DNA of 64,000 nucleotides from Melanocharis versteri (lineage: Eukaryota > Chordata > Aves > Passeriformes > Melanocharitidae). The stretch lies in the NCBI GenBank assembly GCA_013397845.1, contig VZTG01005250.1, forward strand, positions 94,995 through 158,994, written 5' to 3'. The notes beneath the pieces were generated by a model, which saw only the letters and a program-made list of their open reading frames with translations, did no database searches and was not told the DNA's origin. A program made the translations under genes and the position numbers. Positions 37,234 through 48,690 of the stretch are shown here, one piece after another. Positions within the stretch are counted from its first letter, which is position 1. Each line of letters starts with the position of its first letter.

Positions 37234-40200
37234 CTAGCATGAGAGATTGAGAATGACCTAATTCTGACTGATCAATAGATAAAAGACGAAATGTGAGAGA
37301 ACTTCAAAATATGATCTTCCCTCAGGGTCTTCCACATTTCCAACTAGGGGTCCTTGTTGTATGGATATTGTCTTTCTACTTCTAGGAGAAAAAAAAAAAG
37401 AAAAGGAAAAAGAACAGCTTAGTGTTGTCTATCAATTTTTTTTATCAGGTCTGTGAAAAAGCTTCTTAGAGCACAAGAGGATGATCCACAGTGAAAAAAC
37501 AGGCCAGGGTTGCTGCAAACTGAGCAGGCAGCTGATAGCTGGTGTTTTAGTCTGCAGAGGAGATACTTTGAGTGTGGTGTGAGAGCCCAGTGTCGAGTCT
37601 GGGGTGTGCTGCCCCAGTGCTGCTGCTGTCAGTTATCACTGACCTCATGACTGCAGCTTTGTTAGCACTGGGTTTTGCTCTAGAAAAGGCATGGGAATGG
37701 TTAATCCATCAGCATGTCTTTGAAGTGCTGTGAAATAAGTGAGAAGACTGCAACATAAACTAAAAGTTAACTGCGTGACGTCAGAAGAAATTCAGTCTCC
37801 TGGCATGAGCTGAATGTTCCTTATATTGTCTACTCAAATAATTTGACATTATAAGGAGTCTTTATCAGTAATTAAAATATCCATGCAAATAAAAATATTC
37901 TCACATAGGTCTTGAAAAAACAGCTTTGGAAATCTGTAAACCAGAATATTTAAGTGTTTAATTATTTAATTACAGCAAGCAGTAAATTGTCATAATATAC
38001 CTTCTTTCTAATCTCTGTGTACTGACACTTCAAGAGTCTGAGCTATGGGAAATTTTGTGGAAGAGCCTATTGTTTTTACCAGTGTTCAGAGTGAAAAGAA
38101 CAAAGCCAAGGACATAGTTTGCATTCTGCATTTAAACAACAGCTGATTAGGTGATAACAGCATTAATTGCTCATTGGCAGGCAAACAGCCTAGGTAATCA
38201 AAAATGTATTTTCTGCAGTGAGATCTGTATTGTCATGAGAAAATAGGTGCCAGACACAGCATTTTAGAGAAGGAATCTGGGCAAACTCGGGCTCCTCTCT
38301 CTCTCTAGGTGTGGTAGCAGTCCTGCCAGCTGGTAGATTGATTGCAGTACAACATTGCTGAGCGCTGGGCTTAGGCTGCACCCTCCTACTAGAGGAAATG
38401 GCATTACTGCATAAGTACTAATGAGACATTTGCACCGAAAAAATATTAAATAATAGATATTATTTCCTAAAAAATTAGAAAAAATATTATATTAAAGCTA
38501 CTATTAAACTGTAATTCCTATATTTTATTTTTTTGGGAAGATAATATGGTTTGCTGTTTTCTTTTAAGCGTGTAAGATGTAGCTTGTGGCATTGATACAG
38601 TTTGAAAAAGAAGTAAAGTTTTACAATGAAGGAAAATCAAGTACCACAGTAAAATGATAGTCGAATATCACAAATATTTACTAGGAAACCCATGACCAAT
38701 AATAACTAACATTATGGATTCCCTACATCCTAGATGTTATCTCTGGAGAGACACTCCAGCTCATTCATTTTCACTGACACTTTTTTGCTGGCATTTCATT
38801 GAACCCCTCCTTATCTGCATTTTATTGATTACCCCTGTCTTATGTTAAAAAAAATACAGTTCCAATATGATGAAGTCATAAAAATGTGTTCATTTAGAAA
38901 CATAACCTGAAAATAAGATGACTTTATAAACAGTATGTTTAGTTAATTTTTCTTATATTTCAGTTACTACTTTCAGAATTTTTATTCAAAATAAACCTAA
39001 ACTCTCATTATAACAAAGCTGTCAAGAAAATCGATAATGAAGAGTGTTCTGAAATTATCTATAATGTATGTTTTTAGCAAGGAGCTGTTGGAGGAGCTTT
39101 TCCATTAAGATGGGTGAGGTGAACCCACACAACTAGTACTTGACTTGGCCTCTTCTGAAAACAGTTCCAGAACATAGAAGAGTTCTACTTAAAATATTCA
39201 GATTTTGAAAGAAATATAACACTCTTTCAAAAAGATGGCAGAGTACTCTAAATCTCAGGAGACTGAAGAAAATTCTAATATTTTATGATGCTGCTAGCAC
39301 AAACTTGTTTTTTCACAGGGCTGTGCATGTGGTATTTCTCTTTTGTTTGGTGTGTTATTTAATTGCAGTTTTTGTTTCAGTTTGTCCTGCCAAAGGGAAT
39401 TCCTCGTTTATGTTTCCTTGGTGTGTCCAGTTATTAGAATCATTGCATTAATGCCGGGGTCTTGTCACAAATTCAATTACAACAGCTGTTGCATACAAGC
39501 AATTAGACATCTGCACAGCAGCTCCCTCATTGCTGTTGCCTTTTATCATTCTGTTGCTGCAACTAGACTCATAATTTATATCTGTACTGTGCCTTCTGTG
39601 CACGGGATCTTGAACAATTAACTGCTCATAACCTCTTCTAAGGCAGGTAAAATGCCAGTATATTCACCTTCCTTTGTGGAACAGCTGGCAGAGCACTTGG
39701 AGCCTAGTTTGCCTGTAGAAGGACAAAGGATAGAAGGCAAATAGCCAAGACCAGTTGCACCAAACCTTGTTTTAAATTGAAAAGAACAGAGGGTCAAAGA
39801 TACCCACTCTGAAGCACATCATTGCTAACCAAGAGGGCATAAAAATTATTTAAGAGGAAGATGAAAACACTGTCGGATTTGTTGTTGGAAAGCTGAACAG
39901 AATCGTGTTACAAGTAAGTGATATATTCTTCCTTTCCCTGCAGGAATATGGTGATATAAAAAAACCCTTTGTACTGGTATTTTTTATTCTGCAAAAAAAA
40001 ATAAAAAAAAAAATCACTGTTCATCATGGTTACACAGCCTTTCTGCATACATACGAGGGTTTATTAGTGCAGATGTTTATCTGAAAAGAAATCACAGATG
40101 AGATTGAAGTAGCTCTTCTTAAAACTATTAAGCTATTTAGCTGAAGGTTGTTTAAGATGGAATGAGGGAAATGAAGCATTCTTTCTTCTCACAAAACTCA

Positions 40201-42022
40201 AATTTGTCTAAATGTTTTGGTGTATAATGCCCCTTCCCTCTCCAGTTTGTGCTATCAGTCACTGCAGGATGGGATGAACAGGTGTTACACAACCATACCG
40301 TGAATGATACTGACTTCCAGCAGTGTTGCTCTGAATCAAGACTTCACAAAGTGCAAAACGAGTATCCCACGACTCTCACCTCAGGGTGCAGTTCCATGAG
40401 CTAAGGGACTCAACAGCAGCACCAAATAAAGAAATTCTTACCACTCCTCGGTGCTAACTCTGCACTGGAGTTTGCCTCCCCTTTACTCTTTCTTGGCAGA
40501 GGCCAAATGGATACCTAGGGAATGTTAATATTATAGTGAGTATACCACAATAATATTAATCTTCCTCAATCCTTAGTTCTTCAGAGTTTCTTTTTAACGA
40601 AGATCAATTCAGGTGTCTGGATTACAGTTATTTTAACAAAATGAGGGGCACTTTAAAGGTAAGCACAAACAAGCAGAGGAAGCAAGGGAAACTCTTAAGG
40701 TGAATGTGTTGCCAAACCACAGTACTAGAGTCACATGTTATAAATTACTGTCAGACAATTTTTTGGTTTGATAATGAATTTTGAGCAATGACTTGGACAT
40801 TTGTCTTCTCTGACAGAGAGTGAGACTGCTGCAGCATGACATAATTAATTATTCCTGGTGCATTTATGGGAGCGAAACAAGATTGGCATTTATACTAACT
40901 CTTTCCTTTGAAGAGGAAGTGATTTTTTTATATTTTTGTCCTTTAATCTTTCAAACATATCTGGGGTAGGTCCCTGTTGAAGTTCATGGTTGTAGAAATA
41001 TGCCAGAATTCTGAAGAAAATTTTCATACACTTTTCCAGAAATTGAATGTACAACAGCTCTGCATCTCCAGAGATAAAGATTTATTGCAACAAAGGATTT
41101 CACTTATCTAAACACAGAGATTTAGACCAATTATTGGGAAGACTAACAGTAAAATGAGTTGAGAATAACTATTCAGTCTCCTTACAGCATTCTTTATAGG
41201 AAAGTCCTTCTAACTAGTCCTATATTCAGTTAATCAATTTTTCTGAGTTTCAGCAAAAATCATACCCTTTGTTTAGTTCTCTAACAGTGTTTCATCCTGT
41301 CACTTCTGACATTTGCTTATTTATTTGTTCCGTTACTCTCCAAAGTCTTTCTTTCGGTCTTACAGTTTCTTCTGCTCATTTTCAGTTCCTGCCTGTACCC
41401 TGTATGTATAGGAGAGTCACCCACTTGAGCAGTGTCAGGCATGCTCTGCAGAGGTACTACTCACCCCTGAGCTCTAGAGGGTTTTGCTGGATGCAGAGTT
41501 TAGCAGGCAGAACAAAGAAAACAGGAGTTCTTCTGCCCAGCCATGCTCTTTAATAGAAAAGATTAACTGTGAGCAAATCAGATACCACCCATCACAGAGA
41601 ACAATATTTCCAATTGGCTTTTGAAAGGAAATTAAGTGTGTTATTTACAAAACCTTACTTGTTCTGTGCGCTTAGAATTGTGGCCATTCACTGAGATAGC
41701 TCTTTCTGCGGTGAATTCTGTTTTTCAGGAGTAGGAGGAAAATGCATCTATCTTCCATTGGATTTAAAACGGCAGTACAGTCTGATTGCAGCAATTTCAA
41801 ATCTAAATATACGATTTCTATGGAAGCCGCCTGTGAAAGGTTCGTTTTATGAATAGTGTAATCATGTTTAACATAAGAGATTCTTGTGCTGCTTAGTAGG
41901 CAATGTTTCAAAGTGAAGAAAGTTTAGACAAGAAGAAAAAGCATCAGGAAACAAGACCTGTTATAGAGCTTCTTCAATTTGTGTAGAGTTGATGGGAAGA
42001 AGGAGCTTCATCACATTGTATG

Positions 42023-42050
42023 ATGGTTCATTACTTCATAAATGAACCAT
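42023..42050. other. Perfect 10-bp inverted repeat
   Basis: atggttcatt (42023-42032) and aatgaaccat (42041-42050) are exact reverse complements around the 8-nt loop acttcata. It is a stable-looking small hairpin or cruciform. There is no downstream T-run and no gene context, so no function is assigned. Confidence 0.8.
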
Positions 42051-42654
42051 AAATGTGCTCACTCGTACATCCAGCTTGCACTGCTCTCAAAATCACAGCA
42101 AGATTTTCTCTTGATGAGCCACATGGGCAGTTGTTTTATCTTCCTTGCCCTAACTCCAGTTCCATGTACTGTGGGATTTTTCTTGCCACACATTTTGTGG
42201 TAAAAATGTGAGCCAGCTGAAGGAATAGCAATTCTGGCACCAGAGGTCAAGCACCAAGGTTCTCTTTTCCAAATATCCTATTATATCTCTTGTTTCAGCC
42301 AAGTGACTCCATTTATAACTATTAGCAGCCAGAATGGACAAAACATTGTTCTTTGCTATGGAGTAGGTAACTTCAAGTGCGCAGTGCTTTGCATAGGAAC
42401 ATGAAACAAACCACCTCAGTGCCAGGCTTGCTATGCTTCGCCTGCTGGATCTCCACACTCCTAAGCATCATTTGCAGCAGTTTTTTCATCCATATTGGCA
42501 GATACCAACCGTTGCCAATAGTTGTCATGACAGGATAGTGCATACCAGTTGCTTTGGAAAGAATTCTTCCGATATGAAGCAACATGTCTACATATGCTGG
42601 TACCTACAATGTGATATTTATATACTAATATCTAGAGGTGTTTTCTGCTTTTCT

Positions 42655-42700
42655 TTTGTTTTCTCTATTAGTTTGTTTTTTGTTTGTTTGTTTGGAGTTT
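42655..42700. repeat. T/G-rich low-complexity tract
   Basis: Irregular tttg and gtttt words include three tandem copies of gttt. It is one of the G/T-rich tracts recurring in this window. Confidence 0.75.
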
Positions 42701-43670
42701 TTTTATAGTAACTGCAGGTAAGTCAAATAACTACTTGGTGTTTATGGGACAGTATTTCAGACATTTTCAGAATGTGATGAGCAGGACAAGGACATTCTCC
42801 TTAAAACGGCAATGCCCATAGTGATGGACATTGAATGCCATGTGTTTCTGCAGCAAAAATAACAGCCCTTGCAACTTTTCTTAATTCACACCATGTGGAA
42901 TATATACAGACATATTTCATATCATTTTGTGAGAACTTCAAGGAATACATCAGGACTATTTATGTACAATTTGAAAATAGGTAAGTATGTCCTAGATTCC
43001 TCCTGTTGGTATGTTTTAAATATATACCATTTAGTTCCAACCTTACCCACTTAAAATGTCTACAATTCATTTGATTTGTACTTTTTTTGGAATTTTTTAA
43101 AATATATTGGTTTTACATTTTATACATTCTTTGCTACAGCTGAAAAAACCTATTTCTTAACTTTCCTCAAAATCCGAGTGCACGTGGATATAAATATTTT
43201 TAATGGGAAATGTGTAAATATTTAACTAAAATTCAAAACTAGAGCAAACAAATATGAAACAACTGAAACATACAATTTCAGATCGTATTCTGTTGGAAGC
43301 CCTTACTTGGAGAGTACCACCCACACAGCAGAAAGCAAAAATAGACCCAAACTGCACTTTTTAGGAGGGATAGAATAATTTCTTAGAAACAGAAGCAAAA
43401 CTACATGATATGGAATGACCTGCGAGACAATTTTCTGCCTGTAACTTCAAAAAAGGGATAATCACATTAAGTACCTAAAAATCCATTTATACTTGCTTTA
43501 ATGTACCTATCAAAATTAAACTAGTAGATGTTTTCAATTATTTACAACTACTGAGCCTTAACTGAGCCCTCATTACAGTTCATACCAGTGACTTTTACTG
43601 TCTCATTTTTTCATATTTTTCTCCCTGTAGCAAATGCTTCAAATACCTGTGTTGTAAAAAATGAGATTTT

Positions 43671-43706
43671 TCTGTTTGTTTGTTTGTTTACTTATTTTTT
43701 TTTTTT
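43671..43706. repeat. (TGTT)n plus poly(T) tract
   Basis: Short tandem tgtt copies are followed by a 12-T run interrupted upstream by 'acttat'. This is low complexity only. Confidence 0.8.
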
Positions 43707-44316
43707 CTCTTGTCCCAGTGATCTCCTAGGCTGACAAGGAGAGTCACAATCCTTCAATGGCTTCAACATATCGTATTTGTTGTGGTACTGCATCACACTG
43801 TGTCATGCAGGTATGGATTTTGGATGACTACAACAATCAGCCAACCAAATCTGAGTGAGACCGGATCAAGTGAACATGATTTCACATAATGAAAGAGTAC
43901 TTAAACAAAAGTCCTGATAAAATGCTTCTCTAAATCTGTGTAGTGTGCAAAGAAGCATGGGATGGCAGGTAGGCAGCTGCTCAAGAAGCATTCTTCTGTC
44001 TGTTGCTACACCTGCACTAGGTTACCACTCACTGAAGAGGGAGTCCAGAATCTGCTTTGTCTTGTGAGGAACTATTGGTGCAAGTCATTTCTATGTATAG
44101 AAACTAAGCTTTGGGTAAACTGACTCCTGCAAGTCAAGCACAAGACCATCCGGAGCAAAGGAAAGAAGCACATGAAAATTAGAAGAGACTTTTTAAAATG
44201 GCATAAGAAACAATACTATTTCTTGCGTACAAAAAGCCAGCCTAACAGTAGCAGTCCTGCTTCCAAATTTTCAACCTGCAGCGGGATTTCCTAGGGAATA
44301 ATTACTCATTACTAAA

Positions 44317-44335
44317 TAAAAAATTAAAAATTAAA

Positions 44336-44367
<32 letters not shown>

Positions 44368-44380
44368 CACACAAACAAAC
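44317..44380. repeat. (CAAAA)n microsatellite with A-rich lead-in
   Basis: Two aaaatt repeats lead into about five tandem copies of acaaa/caaaa, followed by acacacaaacaaac. The array may be length-variable. Confidence 0.88.
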
Positions 44381-47207
44381 TGCTATTAAAAACTAGAGGA
44401 CCATTTCCTTAATCTGTTAACTCTAGGTCTTTGAAAGCCCTATGATGCCTTCAGTACTATGATTGCATTTTCCTTCCATTTCTGTCACTGCAAGACTGAC
44501 AGAGGAAATACTGTTCCTTGGGACTCAGTCTCTCATACTCTACTTAGAAACCTTGACAAATCATACAAACATGTTAATGCATCATAATGCATTTTAACAC
44601 AATTATAATTTGCAACTTAATAGAGGGGCAGAAAGTCAGGCACATCATTTAGAGATATTTATTTCTCATTTGTCAGTATTGCTGTAGATACTAATTAACC
44701 TTTTTATCATTCACTCTTGGCATACATGGTGAAGATGTTACAGTTTTGTTCTACTAATTCAATTGTCTTTACAACAAGTTTGGGAGGTAATATTTAAAAC
44801 TCAAGAATGACACTAAAATTGCCCAGAGGTCTCATATCTCTGGGTGAGGGCTTACTTGTCTGACACTCCCTAATGGGCCTCATCCATAAGATTTCAAGTA
44901 AGTATTGGATTGCACTGCTTCACCACTTCCCTTTCTAATACTTTCTTGTCTAGAGAGTTTCTGTTCTATTCTTTTTTCCTTCAGAATCTCAACTTTAATA
45001 AAAATCCCCAGTATTTGATATCAACTGGAAATATGATTTATTTATGTTTTTATAATTATCTTGATATGCAACACTATTAGAAGCATATCTGGTTTTATCT
45101 CCCTAGACGCAGTGTTTCCTTCAATGTTTTCATGTCATCTGGTATTTTCTTCATCTAGTCAAATTTGGGAAAAAAATCCATGTTCCATGTCTTCAAGAAT
45201 ATTTCATGAAAACCAATACTGAGTTAGCTATCTCATGCCCAAAAGACATCTAAAAATGTATGAAAGAAATAAATTATGTCTGCATTAGGAAAGACACTCA
45301 TCTGAGTCCTCAAGTAGCCTACACAGGAAATGATTTGTAGAAGTTTGTTTCCAGGCAGTTAATTCTTCTCCATCTTCTAGAGCTGTGTTCATGGCACCTC
45401 ATATAGTACCTACCCCATGTTCAAGACTAGAATGCCTGTAGAACAGACTGTGGGAGCGTTCCACATTCATCCTTGACTCTTCTCTGGCACATGACTATAT
45501 GCACTCTGCAAAGAGAGCACTGAGGAAGCTTTACGATCTCGTTCAGTAAGCATCTGGTTTAGCTTGGGGTTTTGTCAAGGATTTTTTTTTCTAGCTGTTA
45601 TTTTTTTCTGCTTATGCTGGCAGAATATTTATTTTTACTATCTTTAAAGAAATATGCTCTGATATTGTTCTGAGGGAGTTAAACAATACTGAAAGACTTA
45701 GGTAAGCATGTTTGAAATACATCAGCGCAGGTTCACTGGGTAACAACAGCAAGTAAACTGCACCAGTGTGAACTTACTAATGCAGATGAGGTTTGAATTC
45801 AGCACAGAAATATTCCTGATAGGCTTGCTGAGGAATGTTTGAGAATGTGACAAGTATGTGTCTAAGGTTGACTCTTATTAGGGAATTCCTCCTGACATTT
45901 TACATATTGATAACCCAAACCAGGCCAGTGAAAAGGAGCTTTAAATTAAATCCTATGGTCCATTATGTCATCTGAATATATCTCCTACCCTTTCATACAG
46001 ACTGCCTCAAACAGTAGTTTTGAGAATTAATTCAAACCAGTAAAAGCTAAGTTTTGAGACTGGAGAAAGCTGAAAATCTTTTAGTGAGAGGCAATCAAGC
46101 ATTCTGTTATGTCTGATCATATACTTATCTGTTACTTCATTGTAAACATTTTTTTATCACAAGTTGTGGTGACCTCATCAGCTAAGATGGTATAAATATC
46201 TTGGAAGAAGGGTAGCAGCTCAAACTCTGTAGTATTAAATTAAGAAGTGGCCTTGATATTTATTTTTTCGAAATAAAGCCTTAAGGAATTGAGGATCTTC
46301 ATTCCGGGTTCCTCCTTCAAAGTCTCTAATTCCATCTTGCTCATTTTACTGGTCCCCAGGCTTTTCTGCAAACATCTGCTTCTCCCATCTTGATAGCTGC
46401 AGTGTTTCTAACATGGAATAATAAACATGCTTCATTACGGGTGCACAAAAAGGATAGGCATTTTCCAGAATGAAGCTTCAGATGCAGCTTTAACCCTGCA
46501 ACTGCCCACTGAACCAAGAAAGCCATTAAAAAAATAGATTAATCTCCTCATGAACAATAATTAAATTAGCAGAGACTAAGGACATGAATTGGAAGAGCTT
46601 AAAAACTTCTGTGATTTTCTTGAATCAAGCTGTATTTTCATTCCATCAGGAAAGTTGTCTGATACTTGCAGTACATTTTCTACATTTTCATAGCTGCTAT
46701 GTCATATCCAGTAGACCACAAAGAGGAAAGTTTGCTCTCATCAGAATAAAGAACTGAAACATGCAAAGGAAAATGATGCATGTAAAGGATGAAAAAACTA
46801 TGCTTCTCTGAGCTGGAAAAATAACAACGGATTTCAGAACTCTGAATATTTTTTTATATATATTATTTTTGAGGGTAGCATCTCATAAAAGGTAGAATCC
46901 CAGGCATATGTTGTACTCTTCTTCTTTCATAGATTATCTTTTACTCTTTTAAGAGGAGAAATACTATATTTAAATCAAATATTCTTAACTCCTGAAGATT
47001 TCCATTATAAGAGGTTGGCAGAGGTGATATTGGCTGATTCAAAGGTCAGTAATAACTTCTCAAATCTACTGACATTTTAATTGTATAAGTGTTGCCACTT
47101 TCATTTCACACAATTTTATCATACTGAGCCCCTATAGTAACACCAATTATTTCTTCTTCCAGTAACTTTTCTAGTTTTGGGATTCTTCAGTCATCACATC
47201 TTGCAAG

Positions 47208-47407
47208 TTTGCCCAGAAGGTGGTTGGACACTAGAACAGCTCCCCAGGGCAATGGTCACAGCACGAAGCCTGACAGAGTTCAAGAAGTTTTTGCACAATG
47301 CTCCAGGCACAAGGTGTGACTCTTGGGGATGGTCCTGTTCAGGATCAGGAGTTGGACTAATGATCCTTGAGGGTCTCTTCCAACTCATCATGTTCTGTGA
47401 TTCTGAG
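47208..47407 (+). mobile_element. CR1 LINE 3' fragment
   Basis: From about 47208 the sequence follows the CR1 3' region: 'gcccagaaggtggttgg', 'agcctgacagagttcaagaa', 'ttttgcacaatgctccaggcac', 'gttggactaatgatccttg', 'agggtctcttccaactc', and the terminus 'gttctgtgattctga' at about 47406. It is only about 200 bp, a strongly 5'-truncated copy of a different CR1 subfamily type from the one at 30725. The 86-codon open frame across it is a decayed 3'-region artefact. Confidence 0.92.
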
Positions 47408-48204
47408 AAATATCAGGATGCATACACCTATTTATGACTATGGTTTTGTACTTTCTCCTTTGTGGATGGGTGAGAACACTTTGTTTCTACTACGTCAATA
47501 GTAGTAACAGCTTAGACTGTGTCTGTTCTTATCCTCACTTTGTGTTGCATGTTTTCAAACTTCCAACTCCAAGATATTTTATGAGGAACAGAACTGGTTA
47601 AATCCAATTTTGTGTGAATATATTCCACAGGCTTTTTAGTTGTTTCTTAAACTGTTACTACTTTGTCTCCAATCTTGCCTTCTAGCACATCAGCTTTTGT
47701 CCTTACCTCTTTTTCTCCTCCACTAAAGCTTTTATGTTCCATGTGCCTGACAACACCACTGAGCTGAAACGGAACTTTTTTTCTTGTAGTGCGGGCAATA
47801 ATCTTTCTACTCCTGTGCCTGTTTTCATGAGACTTATTGGAACTTAATAGCTGTGAGCTCTCTACTTCTGTGCTAAATGTGGTAGAAATTGGACCAATGC
47901 TTCAAAATTATTAGGGAAAGTATTAGCAGATCACATAATCTATATCTCATGGAAATAAAATGGGTTCTTTATGAGGAGAATTATGATCAGGACATGAAGA
48001 ACAATAGTTCTCAGAATTTTATTTTGGTCATGCTAAAGAAAAATCAAATTGGTAATTACTGAAACAAAAAAAAAAAAAAATCTTTGTGAGCAACATATTT
48101 TCTTGTGCTCTTGAAAGTTTGTTTGATTGTGTGATGTATATTCAACCCTCAGCTTCTAAGGGCTTTCTGTAAAACAGCCCTGTTTTTCAGCATATCATTC
48201 ACTG
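47408..48204. other. Unique DNA, no gene seen
   Basis: No gene or element is recognised. An A-run lies at 48066-48080. Confidence 0.5.
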
Positions 48205-48690
48205 CCCTCAACTTGGATTTACCTTTGTATTTACTGAGGTTGCATTCTTTTCCATCAGACCATTAATACAGATGGTAAACAGTGACAGTCCCAGTATCAA
48301 CACCTGATGAATACCAGCCATAACGATTTTAAAACATTTTGAGATCACTAGTTGAGCAAATTTTCCTCATAGCTCCACTATCCACTTAGCATTTTACCAA
48401 TCTAGACATAGGGATTGCTGTACAGTTCTGGTAACTAAGTTTATTTAGCCTGGATACAAGTATTAATATAGAAATCTATGGTTTTGCTGAGCAGTGAGAC
48501 AAAGCTGCTGCTGCAATTGTGTGGCTATATGCCAGAGTATTTTTCCCTGTAGTGAGCTGAGACACTTTATGTGGTATCTTTTCCAATCCAAGTGTGAGAA
48601 TCTTCTTTTAGCATCACGGATCACGGCGATGAATTGTTTCAGGTCTATGAGACCCATGGTGACTGGCCTGTGTTCCCCCTGCCAAAATTA
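48205..48690 (-). mobile_element. Old CR1-like LINE reverse transcriptase fragment
   Basis: Antisense CR1 blocks are recognisable on the plus strand: 'tttactgaggttgcattc' near 48229, then 'accattaatacagatggtaaacagtga' and 'cccagtatcaacacctgatgaatacca'. Translated on the minus strand, about 48320 down to 48255 reads GIHQVLILGLSLFTICING, matching the conserved LINE pattern GxPQGSxLGPxLFxIxIND with substitutions. Further right, near 48640-48680, 'gacccatggtgactggcc' resembles the upstream SQHGF block, in the correct order and at about the right distance. The middle is too diverged to follow. It is heavily mutated, so older than the other CR1 copies here. The right boundary is uncertain. Confidence 0.62.

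Larger units (their letters stand above)
31565..47207. other. Long AT-rich unique stretch with possible conserved elements
   Basis: No protein-coding gene or transposable element is recognised in about 15.6 kb. Open frames are at most 102 codons. Low-complexity tracts are listed separately. Several subregions (34980-35400, 38130-38210, 39340-39660, 40820-40920) carry dense ATTA, CAGCTG and ACAAT-like words and small palindromes, and look different from neutral AT-rich sequence. They are reported as candidate conserved noncoding elements in the findings. Confidence 0.5.
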
